Source: Anastrepha obliqua (taxonomy: Eukaryota; Arthropoda; Insecta; Diptera; Tephritidae). From it: a DNA stretch of 64,000 nt. Under the pieces are notes generated by a model. The model was not told where the DNA came from, searched no databases, and saw only the letters and a list, made by a program, of their open reading frames with translations. Position numbers and translations under genes: made by a program. This document shows, piece by piece, positions 21,875-32,699 of this stretch (its first letter is position 1; every line of letters starts with the position of its first letter). The stretch lies in assembly GCF_027943255.1 (NCBI RefSeq), contig NC_072893.1, positions 18,870,001 to 18,934,000 of the forward strand, in the 5' to 3' direction.

Positions 21875-24130
21875 CAGTCGAACCTCAATAAGTCGAACTT
21901 CGATGTCTCGAATATTTGATATCTCGAATCAAATTGCTTGGCAATGGCGTTTAGAGTGAGAATTGTGTGTAATTTTTACTTGATAACTCGAACTTCTATT
22001 ACTCGAATATCTTGATAACTCGAAAAGAATATTTGGCGCCAGATTTGATAAGTCGAATTTCCGGGGGAAACCCCTTATCACGTGTTGCTTATTTTATAGC
22101 AAACAGATGTCAGCAGTTGGATCGCTGCACTGTTTAAGTCCACAGGTATTTTATTAGTAGTTCTTACGCGAAAATAAACTCTGGTGACATGTCATCAAAA
22201 CGTTGTTTAAACACTTTATCTATTGATGACAAATTTAAACTAATAAAGGAAGTAGAAATGGGTGCGCGAAAAAAAGATGTAGCTGTAAAGTATGCTATTC
22301 CGGCAAATACAGTGTCAACTATTTTAAAAAATAAACAAACGGTTATTACTGCAATCGAAAGTGGTGGTGCATGGGGGAGTTCAAAGAGCCTAAAAAAGCC
22401 GAAATACGTAAATGTGGACAAAGCAGTTTTAGAATGGTTTAAATCGGCAAGAACACGGAATTTGCCTATATCTGGAGGATTACTTAAAGCAAAAGCATTG
22501 GAATTTAGTCAAAAATTAGAACAACCGAATTTCAAGGCAAGCACTGGTTGGCTCGATAATTGGAAACGAAGATATGTACATTCATAAAATAAATGTGCAA
22601 GCTGGCGCCTAAAGTTGTTTTTTTTTCTAAGATCTGGTACATGTCATAAAAAGGCGTATGGTGAGAGTAATGATGTAAGCGAAGAAGACTGTATGAAATG
22701 GCAACGTGATGTTTTACCTCATTTATAAGAAAATTATCAAGCACGGGACGTATTCAATGCAGACGAGACGGGCTTATTCTTTAAATGTCTTCCAGATAAC
22801 ACCTTGACTTTTAAAAACCAGAAATGCCATGGAGGAAAGCACAGTAAACAGAGAGTTACTTTGATGATTGCCGCAAACATGAATGGATCAGAAAAATTGA
22901 AATTACTCTTGATAGGTAAAAGTAATCAACCCCGCTGTTTTAGAGGTGTTAAATGGTTACCTCTCTACTATAAAGCAAATTCAAAGGCGTGGATGACGGG
23001 AGCCTTTTTTGAAGAATGGCTTCTTAACTTAGACAAACAATTTGAAAAAGTCGGAAGAAATATTCTACTTTTTATTGGCAACTGCCCAGCCCATCCTAAA
23101 GACATCCAACAGAGATTAAAGTTTATCAAACTTGCATTTTTCCCCCTGAATATGACATCAAAATTACAACTACTCGATCAAGGTGTCATACAAAATTTAA
23201 AATGTCATTATCGTCGCAGAATTTTAAAAAATACTATAAAATGCTTTGAAGTAAACAAAAATCTTAACATTACATTAATGGACTGTGTTGATGAAATAAC
23301 TAATGCATGGAATATCGATGTTAAGTCTGAAATCATCTCTAATTGTTTTAGAAAAGCCGGCTTCGGTCAATATTCTGAATGGGAGGAAGAAGATGACATT
23401 CCTTTGGTTTTCATAAGCGAACGCATAAAAGAAAGGAGTAAGGAAGAAATTCAACTGCAGAATGAATATAAAGCTTGGCATAATATTAAAGGTACAGAAG
23501 GTGTCACCTTTCATGATTTTATGGATGACGATATTGTTACTTCATAGTTTCCCACAGATGAAGATATTGTGGAGCTATTGGGATCTAAATCCGAATTTGA
23601 GCATGATAGCGAAAGTGATATAGAAGATGATTTGCAAGATGATATGCTGCAACCAGTTTCAAACGAGCTAGTTGCAAATTCGTTCAAGATTTTGCGGTCA
23701 TATTTAAAAACCAATGACCATACAACCGATTCTCTGTACAATGGTTTAAATAATATTCAAGCTTTTTTTGAAGATCATAATAAAAAATCCTCTCGTCAAT
23801 CCCAAATAACTGACTTTTTTACTTTAAACGAATGAAAGCTATACATCTATTCATACAATGTTCTTAATTATGTATATGTAATTTTAAAATATACACATGC
23901 AATATTATATAGCAACTATACATAATTTTCAGCATGTACTGTTTTATCAATAAAATTGTTTGCTAACTCTTGAGTTTTATGGATTGTTTTATTTTTCCAT
24001 CAGGTTTTATTTTGTTTATGGATTTTTATGTATGTATGCACATATGTATATTATATTTGATAACTCGAAATCTTGATAGCTCGATTTTTTTTTGTGGCAT
24101 GTCATAGTTCGAGTTATCGAAGTTCGACTG
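21875..24130 (+). mobile_element. Complete pogo/Tigger-type element with TIRs and TA duplication
   Basis: TA at 21873-21874 and 24131-24132 flanks a 2256-bp element. The left end is CAGTCGAACCTCAATAAGTC; the complement of the right end is CAGTCGAACTTCGATAACTC. Sub-terminal regions carry many copies of a TGATAACTCGAA-like word (at least six between 21880 and 22060, and again at 24055-24120), likely transposase-binding sites. It contains one transposase frame (22189-23835). CAGT ends, TA target and CENP-B-type DNA-binding domain place it in the pogo group of the Tc1/mariner superfamily. Confidence 0.92.
22189..23835 (+). pseudogene. Pogo/Tigger transposase, one frame with three nonsense changes
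   Basis: One reading frame of 548 codons spans the element without any frameshift. It has in-frame stops at 22585-22587 (TAA), 22726-22728 (TAA) and 23545-23547 (TAG). Residues about 8-55 form a Psq/CENP-B-type HTH (DDKFKLIKEVEMGARKKDVA); about 70-130 form the CENP-B second HTH (VDKAVLEWFKSAR, GWLDNWKRRY). The DDE domain follows: first Asp192 in FNADETGLFFK; the second position reads LLFIGNCPAHP, with Gly297 where the family has Asp; the third Asp330 is in LLDQGVIQN. An acidic region (SEFEHDSESDIEDDLQDD) comes before the end, which is QSQITDFFTLNE, a match to the PCNA-interacting pattern QxxI/LxxFF. Length is close to pogo and Tigger1 transposases. The start at 22189 gives the expected N-terminus. 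Dead by stops and by the missing Asp, but otherwise well preserved, so recent. Confidence 0.9.
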
Positions 24131-24289
24131 TATATCAAAATAATTAAATTGTTTTTAATTTTTTCGATCGCGACTTCAACTTGCAAGCAAAGCAATTTTT
24201 AGAAGAATTGACGGCTGACAGTAGGGGTTACTGAAGTGTTAGTCAAGTTATATTCTACGGAACGGAAAGTATTTTTCTTTCCAATGAAT

Positions 24290-26145
24290 GAATAATCAAC
24301 TTAAAAATGAAGTCAGCCAATGCTCTACCTCGAGGTACAATTAAAGAATGCATGAAAGTACAATCCGCCATTAATCGAAAATTATTTCTCGCACTAATAA
24401 GTAAAATAAAAGTCTTCGAAAGACGGTTTTTTATAGTATTTTTAACGGTTTTTTGTAGAATTTAAAAAAAAAACCAACCAATGGCGCACCCTATACCTTT
24501 GAAAAACCAAATACCTATACATACATACATACATACATTTTCCATGCACTTTTCGCTGCCTATCTCGCAACAACTGCTGCTGCCTGCTTTTCTCCCCTGA
24601 TTGAACGAAATCTGTGTTGCTCACTTCGATGTATTGGTGTGGCTGAAGACAGATCGCGTGGCCGGTTCTTTTCATGATTTTATACACGAAAAGTTCAATA
24701 AACTATCTAAACGAATGCTATGTACAAAGTTTTCTTGTTTCGATTTTCTTAGAATGCACACACACACATATGTATGTTTGTACGTGTGTGTGTGCATACA
24801 TACAAAGATACAAATTCTACCTATTACAACGTACGTATGTATGTATGTGTGTATGTGTGCTGTGAAAGCTGCCATTTGTTGTCACTTGGGCGCGTGCAGC
24901 ATCTATCGTTCGAAAGAACTCTTCCAAGAAGCATCTGGGTTGCTGTTATTGCTGGCTTTGGAGTTTGGCGATTGTCTCCGATTGCCATTGCCGGGCGTTG
25001 TTGCTGTTATTGTTGCTATTGCTGCAATTGCAGCTACAATTGGCCGTGGGTGAGTCTTGTTTTTCCTGTTTTCACTCACTTTTTGTTTTTTGTTTTTGCT
25101 TCATATTCATTTATGTGTTTGTGAATATGTGCTTTTATGCACACATACATACATAAATACATACATACTTATACATACATACATATTTACACATACACAC
25201 ATACACCCTTACACATACACACATACACCCATACCTATATTCAGTACAGCGGCGTTACATCTTTGCTGGCAATCGTTTGACAATTCCTTTGTTTTAAGCA
25301 ATTTGGAGTTTTCGCTTGCCACGCCACTGTTCACTGAGCCAAATATGAGCGTTTATTTGTTGTAATTGCTTTTTATTATTCAAAATACACACCATTTGTG
25401 CTGCCGCACCGATGAGGTTCAAATTCATCACAATGCAGCAGCCTGCATAGCTACATCACACGCGATACATATTTACATATGCACATACATACATACACAC
25501 ATACACATATGTATTTCACTTTGAATTCATCCCGAGGGCTCATCAACAACAGCAACACATCAACAATCAGCCCTGCAGTTGGCCAGCCACGCCGCAAGCC
25601 TTCTTGCTTGCCTTCATGCAGCATCTCGTTTGGCTTGGTTTGTTTTTCCCTTTATTATGTCCTCCGTCTATCCGTCTGTCCGGCTGTCTGGCTTTGCGTC
25701 TGCGTACTTTGTATTGTACTACTTCTGCATTGCATGTGGCAAGTTCATTTGTATACACGAAACATGTTGAAACATACCCATGCTCATGTGGGTATACTTT
25801 GCCCCCACTTCCGTTGCAAGCATTTCTGCTAATCGTGTTGTTGTTCGTGCGCTTATAATTTAGTTTATGCTCGATATGCTCATTCATGCAACATTTTAAT
25901 TCTTGTTTATTGCATCTGCTGTGAGCTCTGCATTTTTGTTGTTCTATTTTTTGTTTTTTTTTTGTTTTTGTTTTATGCATCCGTCATTGAAGTGTAGAAT
26001 CGACTCAACAGTTCGAATTTATGACGCAACATTGCATAGTCGAGAGTGGAGTGGATTATTTGGTGAGTTCTGAAATGTAAGTTGAGTGAAATTTCTGAGT
26101 GATATTTCGTGAGTGACATTATTTTCTCTATGTTTCTTTGTAAGT
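24290..26145. other. Non-coding region with CATA/TATG microsatellites
   Basis: Microsatellites at about 24520-24535, 24760-24860, 25140-25235 and 25480-25510 (CATA and CACA types) create all the long frames here in several phases at once, so none is accepted as coding. Trinucleotide runs such as TTGCTGTTATTG near 24990-25030 resemble intronic or regulatory DNA of flies. No exon recognised. Confidence 0.45.
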
Positions 26146-26149
26146 TTGT

Positions 26150-26434
26150 ATAATTGGCGCTTACACCCTTTTTGCGTCATGTTCTCCTAGGATAGGTCTT
26201 AAGATGATGGGACCAACAGGTTTACCTCGCCTTCAAATGGCAGCTGGTTTCTTATGAGGAGCTTTTTCATGGCAAAAATAGACTCGGCGGTTTGCTATTA
26301 TTTGCTGAATAGTGGCCGCTATGAGAAGCAACTTTTTCTATCATTTTTGGTGTTTCATTCACGAAGATTCTAACCTGTGCACTTCTGAATGGTAGTCACT
26401 CATCAACCCACTCAGCTGAAACGGTAACACCGCC
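26150..26434 (-). mobile_element. tRNA-derived SINE, decayed copy
   Basis: It matches the SINE at 53132-53430 in the same orientation: GAGGAGCTTTTTCATGGCA, CTCGGCGGTTTGC, CGCTAT(T/G)AGAA and GAATGGTAGTCA are shared, and both end on the minus strand with GCGCCAATTA. The tRNA-like head is degraded (minus strand TTTCAGCTGAGTGGGTTGAT, B box reduced to AGGTTAGAATC). Confidence 0.7.
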
Positions 26435-26454
26435 TTTTAATCTGCTTGCGGCAT

Positions 26455-26690
26455 TATAAGCTTAATAGGGGTATGCAGACCCAGTGCAGTAACATTTCAT
26501 AGATTTATTGGAGGTTTGCACTTCGACCAACTTAAGATAGAGCTGGGTCAGACTGAGGTTGTATGCCTTTACTCTGGCTGCAAATGGCCGAGATGTTTCA
26601 AAGAGAAGGTGCATTGGAGTCTCCGGGGATTGGTCGTAGAAACGGCAAGAATCAGTTAACCATCTCCCAATCATGTTGTTAGTTTCCTTG
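26455..26690 (-). mobile_element. LINE C-terminal relic (copy 1 of the AGAAGGTGCATTGGA family)
   Basis: Minus-strand frame MIGRWLTDSCRFYDQSPETP then MHLLFETSRPFAARVKA: a knuckle with Cys and His but damaged spacing. The DNA is clearly repeated at 27770-27960 (shared words GAAGGTGCATTGGA and GATTGGTCGTAGAAACGGCA). Confidence 0.6.
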
Positions 26691-26979
26691 TTTATGTTGG
26701 TTTCTGTAATCCTATGAGTAAGGGATTGGCTTTCTGCATCCGATCCTGGATCCGGGGCTGCTGCCGGACTGCCTCCAGGCTGACATGGCGTAGGAGTTTT
26801 CCCCTCGCTTGTAGAAAGGTTATCCCGCCTTTACTCGGTCGTCAGGGCCTCGTTCGTTTTAAACAAGCGGTGCCACGTGAAGGGGAGGTTGACATTTTAG
26901 AGGGAGAGGCTATGTATTCGCCCCCATCCCCATTTGCTCATCTGGAATATAGATGAGCTCCCTCACTCCCCCATCTGAT

Positions 26980-27680
26980 GCATCTGAGATCAGCTAAACT
27001 ACAAGCGGTATGTCATGCAGTAGAACAAACAGGTCAAAAAATTAACATAACAAAGGCGAAAGTAATACGGATTAACACCACCGAAACGCAAGCCTTTCAC
27101 ATTGCCCACACGCCACTTGACGATGTAGATGAATTTTGCTACCTTGGGAGCATAATATCAAAAAACGGCGGATCAACAACTGGCATACGCAACCGAATAT
27201 CTAAGAGACGCGTTGCATTTGGCATGCTAGACAAGGTATAGAGAGCAACTACATCTCCAGGCGCACAAAACTGAAAATATTACATTTGATGCCAACGTGA
27301 AGTCGGTAGTTCTGTATGGTTGTGAAACATGGAACTTAACAACAAGCATATCACAATCATTGCAATCCTTCTAAACCGTTGCCTTACGAAAGATAATGCG
27401 GATATTCTGGTCTGATATTATAAGCAACGATGGTCTTTGGGCGGCTTCCGAGCAAATACCAGTTCACATAGAAATTATGCATAGCAAGTGGAAATGGATA
27501 GGGCACACATTACGCAAACCACAGGATGGCATCGCAAGGGCAGCGCTAGACTGGAATCTCCAAAGAAGCCGTAGGTGCGGGAGAACAGCCAACACATGGA
27601 GGCGACAAGTAACAGCAGAAGCGGACAGAGCAGGCCGTTCCTGGACTCAAATTAAACATTTAGCTCTAAACAAATGAAAT
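26980..27680 (+). mobile_element. LINE RT C-terminal part (RKWRWIGHTLRK type)
   Basis: 26978-27241: VCHAVEQTGQKINITKAKVI with DEFCYLGSIISKNGGS and GIRNRISKRRVAFGML, the RT thumb region that follows YADD. 27300-27420 in another frame: VKSVVLYGCETWNLTT and LRKIMRIFWSDIISN. 27420-27677: IEIMHSKWKWIGHTLRKPQD, then ARAALDWNLQ and TANTWRRQVTAEADRAG with RSWTQIKHLA. Together the C-terminal third of a CR1/RTE-like LINE, broken by two shifts. It is the family of 1-1900. Confidence 0.85.
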
Positions 27681-27739
27681 TATAACTTGTTTATTGAGGC
27701 CCTATGTTTCATCATTGGAACTATGGGAAAATATATATA

Positions 27740-28960
27740 TAAGCACAATAGGGCTATTCAGACCCAGTACCGTAACATTACATAGATTTATTGGAGTTTT
27801 GCACTTGGACTGAGCGTAGGTGCCTTTCTGCTGCCTGCAAATTTCTGAGATGTCTCAACCTTCTCCGCGCTATAGCGCTGCATACAAGGAGAAGGTGCAT
27901 TGGAACATCCGGTGATTGGTCGTAGAAACGGCAAGAACCACTAAACCATACCGGTGAACATTTTCAGTTTATCATCGGAAAGAGTTATGAGATTTCTAAA
28001 CTTTTGGTTGAACCTCCCAGTAAGAATTTTGCCTAGCATAGCTCCATAGTTTGGTGCCAGCTAACCTCCCTTAGACTTAGCTCTTCACTCCTAAGCTTTA
28101 CTTGATGGTGTGTTGTCCCGTAGCAAGGAAGGGCTCGCGTGCAACTAATGACGCGGCCGCAAGCTCTCCAACCAATGCGTTCGCTACTTCGTTCCCAGTT
28201 ATACCCCTGTGTCCTGGGGCCCAAATGAGTTGGAAGCAACTGTGCCTACCTAACAGATTCAGTTTATCGATCCTCTCAAAGACCTATGAGCACTTCATCT
28301 GAGAGGACAATTAGGCCTCGGGTGCCGCCTAACTACCGCTGATAATGGAATTCCAAAAGTTCTTATCTAAGTTAGTCCCTGCATATTGTCAGCTGGCCAC
28401 CTCCGCTTGGAAGATGCTTGGAAAACTACCCATCGGCATAGAACGCTAGGTTTCGAAGCCATGTATTCCAGCCCCTATACCTTCTGGTGTATTCGTGCCA
28501 TCTGTGTACCTGTGTAGTGTGCACTCCTGAAGTTTCCTTTTAAATGCAGGTCTACTCCAGTTTACCTTGTTGGCCAGTTCAATTCGAAAGCAACTTCGAG
28601 TTTGATGGCTTTAGTAGTGAGTAACTCTGAGTCATCTCCTAGTAACTGGCTAAGTAGGGACTCAGTATTTCCGTGTTCTTAGATGACATCACTTTTCCTT
28701 TACCGAAGCCTTCTGGTGGGGAAGACTCGGAGGAAAATTTCCAACTTTTAGTAACATTACAAGTCGGTAGTACCGTAAACTTTTTAAGTCTAGTCATTCT
28801 AATAGTTAAAGCAGCAGGCTGGATAATTAGCGAAAGGTGACGAGGATATACGATCAGGGCTTGCAGTCCCAGCCAAGCTGCTCGGAAAGCCCTAGAAACC
28901 GCTCGTATCTCCCTATTAATAGTCCACGAATGTAAATTGAGGCTAAACACCGTTGCAAGT
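27740..28960 (-). mobile_element. LINE with RT thumb, RNase H and knuckle debris
   Basis: Minus strand from 28950: WTINREIRAVSRAFRAAWLG and LIIQPAALTIRMTRLKKF (RT thumb); near 28510-28400 TDGTNTPEGIGAGIHGFET then FQAEVAS (RNase H first Asp and its Glu block); near 28230-28100 LIWAPGHRGITGNEVANALV (RNase H last block with its His). Below 27960 the 3' end repeats the sequence at 26455-26690. Order is right for one LINE but there are stops and shifts. Confidence 0.75.
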
Positions 28961-28974
28961 TGGAATGAGCTTTG

Positions 28975-29240
28975 GCTTATATAGGTGCAGCGACACTAGG
29001 GGGGTTCAAGGCAACGAACTGGAGGGTCCAATTGGAACAGATCATAAAAAAAGCTCATGCGAGCCGTTGGTGCAGTATTGACACCTGTAAACAAACCAAG
29101 TGCTTTGTAGCCCTTTCAGAATGTCAGGATGATAACGAAATTTCATCATAGACAGAGAAGAAGCAAACTATGAGCCCTATAGGGCACAATCGAAAGGATG
29201 AACCACTGTGTCGATCTAGTTTGAAGGATGAGAATAGTAC
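28975..29240 (+). mobile_element. Possible RNase H fragment of a LINE
   Basis: The plus strand reads DTRGVQGNELEGPIGTDHKK, like the GxxGNExADxxA block after VPGH, then TCKQTKCFVALSE. Short and degraded; weak call. Confidence 0.35.
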
Positions 29241-29279
29241 ATAAACCGTGATCTGATTTTCTCCAGACTTACTATAGAT

Positions 29280-30170
29280 GGTATATTTTTGCATTGGATT
29301 TATTGAGAATAGACGCCTACGTTAGACTAGGCAAGTAGGTGAAATAGTTGAAGTTTCAGTGGGACTCTTCCCAAGTAAAGAGCCGTTTTAGTACCATTAT
29401 GAGACAAAGTGCTCGGCAATCTCCTTCTTTGAAAGGTCCCCACAACTTCTGCAATGGGGATTAAATGATATACCTAGATTTTACACTGATTGTTCAATGA
29501 CCGGCACACAGAGCCACGAGTATGGAAATTGAATGACGTGGAGTTTCCAAGGCTTTCTGCGTGCTTCATCTATTGTTCTGAGGTGAAATGCTCTATCTTT
29601 TCTGCGCTTTCCTGAGAAGTAAGTTGTGCAATTCCCCCTTAACAACAGTCAGAGGGATGCCGATGGCTGGGTATGAGGTCTCTGCGAACAATTCATTCCC
29701 CTTCCCCGCAAGATCAACAACAATTTTATTTACCTCTATGTTACTTTGTCCTAGAACCCAGCTCAGAGATATTTTACCTACATACCCAAGAGATTTGATC
29801 TCCTCCTTACAGGAGTTGACTAGTTTGGATCTGCATCATGGCATCTTGACTATCGGAAAAATATAAATATCCGCGAGGGCTCCCACGTTACCTAAGCATT
29901 TTTCATGCCTGCAGGATCGCACAGACGTCTGCCTGAAAAACACTAGCAATACTCGGCAATTTTTAGGAAATAGATAAATTGGCTGAATTACAGAAAACTC
30001 CTGCTTGGACACCCTATTCCATCTTGGAACCGTCGGTGAAGACAAAGGTACCAGCTTTGGTGCAGATTTTTCTCTCGCTCCAATTCGTTTCTCTAGACTT
30101 AGATGGTACATTTTTGAATTGGATGTATTGAGAATGGACAGCTACTTTTCTTTCCCAAGAAAAAAATCTG
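29280..30170 (-). mobile_element. LINE RNase H and knuckle relic (NIEG family)
   Basis: It is colinear with 17700-18650: both hold, on the plus strand, TTCTGCGCTTTCC(C/T)GAGAA, GATTTGATCTCCTCCTTACA and GAGTTGACTAGTTTGGATCT. The plus-strand open frame at 29588-29866 is the antisense of the RNase H block and is not a gene. Stops and shifts are present on the coding strand. Confidence 0.75.
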
Positions 30171-30680
30171 TAAAGTTTTAGTCTTTCCCTCTATCTTTTT
30201 AATCCTCTCTCTGGGCAATATTGCTTGAGTGCTTAGAAAATCTCGGCCATCCACAACGAACTCGATCTCGCCCCGAGGATGGATATCAATGGATATGGAT
30301 GATATACAACTTTTGATTTTTTTACGAAAACAATTGTTTTTTATGTCATTAGAGAGAGGCGACTCAATAAGACGGAGGGAGGCAGTTACTGCTATCGCAA
30401 AGAACCTTCAACCCAAAAAGATAAGTTTTTGTTATCTCAAATTAATTACACTTAGATAAAGACGACTTAATATGTAAATCAATGGGAGGACTCCTGCTAT
30501 TATCGCGTTGTTGCGGATAACCTCCTACAGCATGCATTTACCCAACGAATTAAGAATTATAAGAAAACGAGGTCTGCTCTGCATGTCGATTCCTTTTGTA
30601 AAGCAAATCAGTACAGTTCTTTCTCCTTATGGATAATTCGTATCAACACAGGCCTTTGACTAGACTTGTCTTATCTTACG
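30171..30680. other. Unassigned stretch
   Basis: Possibly further LINE sequence upstream of the relic at 29280-30170, but no protein block is recognisable. Confidence 0.35.
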
Positions 30681-30900
30681 ACAATGAAAAGAAGGGCAAT
30701 AACAACATCCGATGAAAAGGTCATTGAAGTATTCAAAGAAAGCATCTGCTATAGTGTCATCGAGCTTTAATATCTACGCAATGGCTAGAACGAGTACTGC
30801 AGATTTTGGAAGGATGAGCTGTATGAGCATTTCACAGCCATCGAACTAAGAGGATGTAAACCGAAGCGGATTCTTACAAGGTGAAGTTAATAAAGCAAAC
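30680..30900 (+). mobile_element. Possible LINE RT C-terminal fragment
   Basis: The plus strand near 30790-30870 reads DFWKDELYEHFTAIELRG, which resembles the RRRWNDELYELYDDID block of the LINE tails at 41767 and 62050. Too short for a firm family call. Confidence 0.4.
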
Positions 30901-30999
30901 TATAAAAATATTCCGTACAGAACTCGTTTGTTTTAGCCGTGAAAGAGGAAAGCGGACAAAATTCCTGCAAGTGGAAGTAAACCTTAGATGGCGTAGGCC

Positions 31000-31340
31000 A
31001 AACTTCCAACTTCGTTGGGAGATTTCAAAATTTTGTCAGATAGTCAAGCTGCGATCAAGCTTCTGACGACGCCATGGCGCAAATCTAAACTGGTCAACTC
31101 CTGTAAGGAAGAGATCAAATCTCTTAGGTGAACAGGTAATGTATCTCTGGTCTGGGATCCAGGACTTAGGAACATAAAAAGAATTAAAATTGCTGATGAG
31201 TTTGTCAGGAAGGGGTCGACTAGATTGGTCTTAGATATCTCCCATCCGGCATCCCTTGACGGTTGTTAAATGAGAGACCCATCTAGCATTCCCCAAGTAG
31301 CACAAAAGCTCCGTTTTGATACCATTAAGAGGCATCCAAC
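31000..31340 (+). mobile_element. LINE RNase H fragment, plus orientation
   Basis: Reads FSDSQAAIKLLTTP (SDSQAA block with the third RNase H Asp; in another frame from the preceding stretch), RKSKLVNSCKEEIKSLR, then VWDPGLRNIKRIKIADE, the decayed WVPGHRNIEGNEIADE block. The same DNA is present inverted at 31620-32060, so the two form an imperfect inverted repeat. Confidence 0.75.
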
Positions 31341-31369
31341 AGTCAGATATCTACAGCTAACCAGAGCTT

Positions 31370-32060
31370 AAGGTTGGAGCACTGCTTCAGGCTGTCGAAG
31401 AAAGGAGCACCCAGTGATCTTAGTCGTCTAGCTATCAAACCCGCACATTTACAGAGAAAGTGCTCAACAGTCGCTTTCACTGAAAGGTCCTCCCAGCTTC
31501 TGCAATGGGAATTGAATGGTAAACCTAGGTTTTCTGCGTGTGCGTCGGTCGCCTAATGACCAGTAACCATAGCTACGAGTTTGGAAATCGAATGGCGAGG
31601 TCTCAAGGGACTCTGCGTCCTGTGTCTATTGCACTGGGGCCTAAGAATTCCAAAATAGCACACAAAGAAAAGAAGTTCCATCTGATCTCTGATTTCTTGA
31701 GAAATAACTTGTGCAACAGTCCCTTTAACAACAGTCAGAGGGATGCCGATAACCCGATGGAGATCTCTGAGATCGACCCCTTCCTGGCAAGCTCATCAAC
31801 AATTTCATTTTCCTTTTATGTTCCTATGTCCTGAAACCAAGATCAGAAAAATGTTACCTGCGCATCCAAAAGATTTGATCACCTACAGGCCAGTTTGGAT
31901 CTCCATTGACCAGTTTGGATCTGCACCATGACGTCATCAGAGCCATGAACACGGCCAGATTATGGCACAAAATATTAATATCACCCTCGCTCCCACGCTT
32001 CCTAAGCATTCTGCATGTTTGCAGGATCGCAAAGACTTCTGCCTGAAAAACACTATTTTA
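31370..32060 (-). mobile_element. LINE RNase H and knuckle relic, minus orientation
   Basis: The minus strand at about 31550-31370 reads HAENLGLPFNSHCRSWEDLS, VKATVEHFLCKCAGLIARRL and RSLGAPFFDSLKQC, a near-complete knuckle (second Cys of the CRSC pair is Trp). Higher up, 31950-31640 is the antisense-oriented RNase H block also found at 17700-18650. Lies head-to-head with 31000-31340. Confidence 0.75.
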
Positions 32061-32341
32061 TATTATACTCGTATCAACCCTCTTTCAATTTTTTACTACC
32101 TTTTTAGAAAGGGCATAAACTTATTACCCTTTTCCCTTACTTTCACATAGCATCAATGGATTGAGTAGCAACCGAAATCAGTTGTCAAACTTTACACGAC
32201 CCTTTATTATTGAGTCATGACGGACTTTCGGAACTTGTCATTAACCCTTCGTGGAGGACCCGGGTCTGGCTAGACTTTTTCGACTTTGGACGTGGATTTA
32301 ACATATTTCTCCCAAAAACGAGTGAGTAGAGAGAGTCTGGG

Positions 32342-32475
32342 GTAATTTTATTGTAAAATAAAAGGAGACCAAAGGAGGCCGTAATTTTATTGTAAAAGGA
32401 GACCAAAGGAGGGGGTAATTTTATTGTAAAAGGAGACCAAAGGAGGGGTAATTTTATTGTAAAAGGAGACCAAAT
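32342..32475. repeat. Minisatellite, about 32-34-bp unit, four copies
   Basis: The unit GTAATTTTATTGTAAAA plus GGAGACCAAAGGAGG is repeated four times; the first copy has an extra TAAAA and the last ends in GACCAAATTTGG. The repetitive minus-strand frame across it is a by-product. Confidence 0.9.
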
Positions 32476-32699
32476 TTGGTGACGAAGACGATCTAGATAC
32501 TTGACCGAACAAAGTCCATCCAAACTCTGTCTTCTGGGCTAAGAGTGAACCTTAAATATTTCATTCAACTGCTCCTAAAATAATAGTAATTGATACGAAT
32601 TCTTCGTGTGTGGCAAGATGTTCCCTAAGCCTCCGCTGAGGACCCAGGTCTGGCCAGACTGTCTTTTTCGACTTTTAACGTGAGTTTAACACATTTATA

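Noticed and set aside
24601..25365. Several overlapping frames of 60-150 aa with Cys/Tyr/Val or His/Thr repeats
   Set aside because: They are translations of CATA/TGTA microsatellites in all phases; no domain or start context supports them.
25567..25980. 137-aa minus-strand frame and overlapping plus frames
   Set aside because: Lys/Gln-rich composition from simple sequence, no family feature, and competing frames on the other strand.
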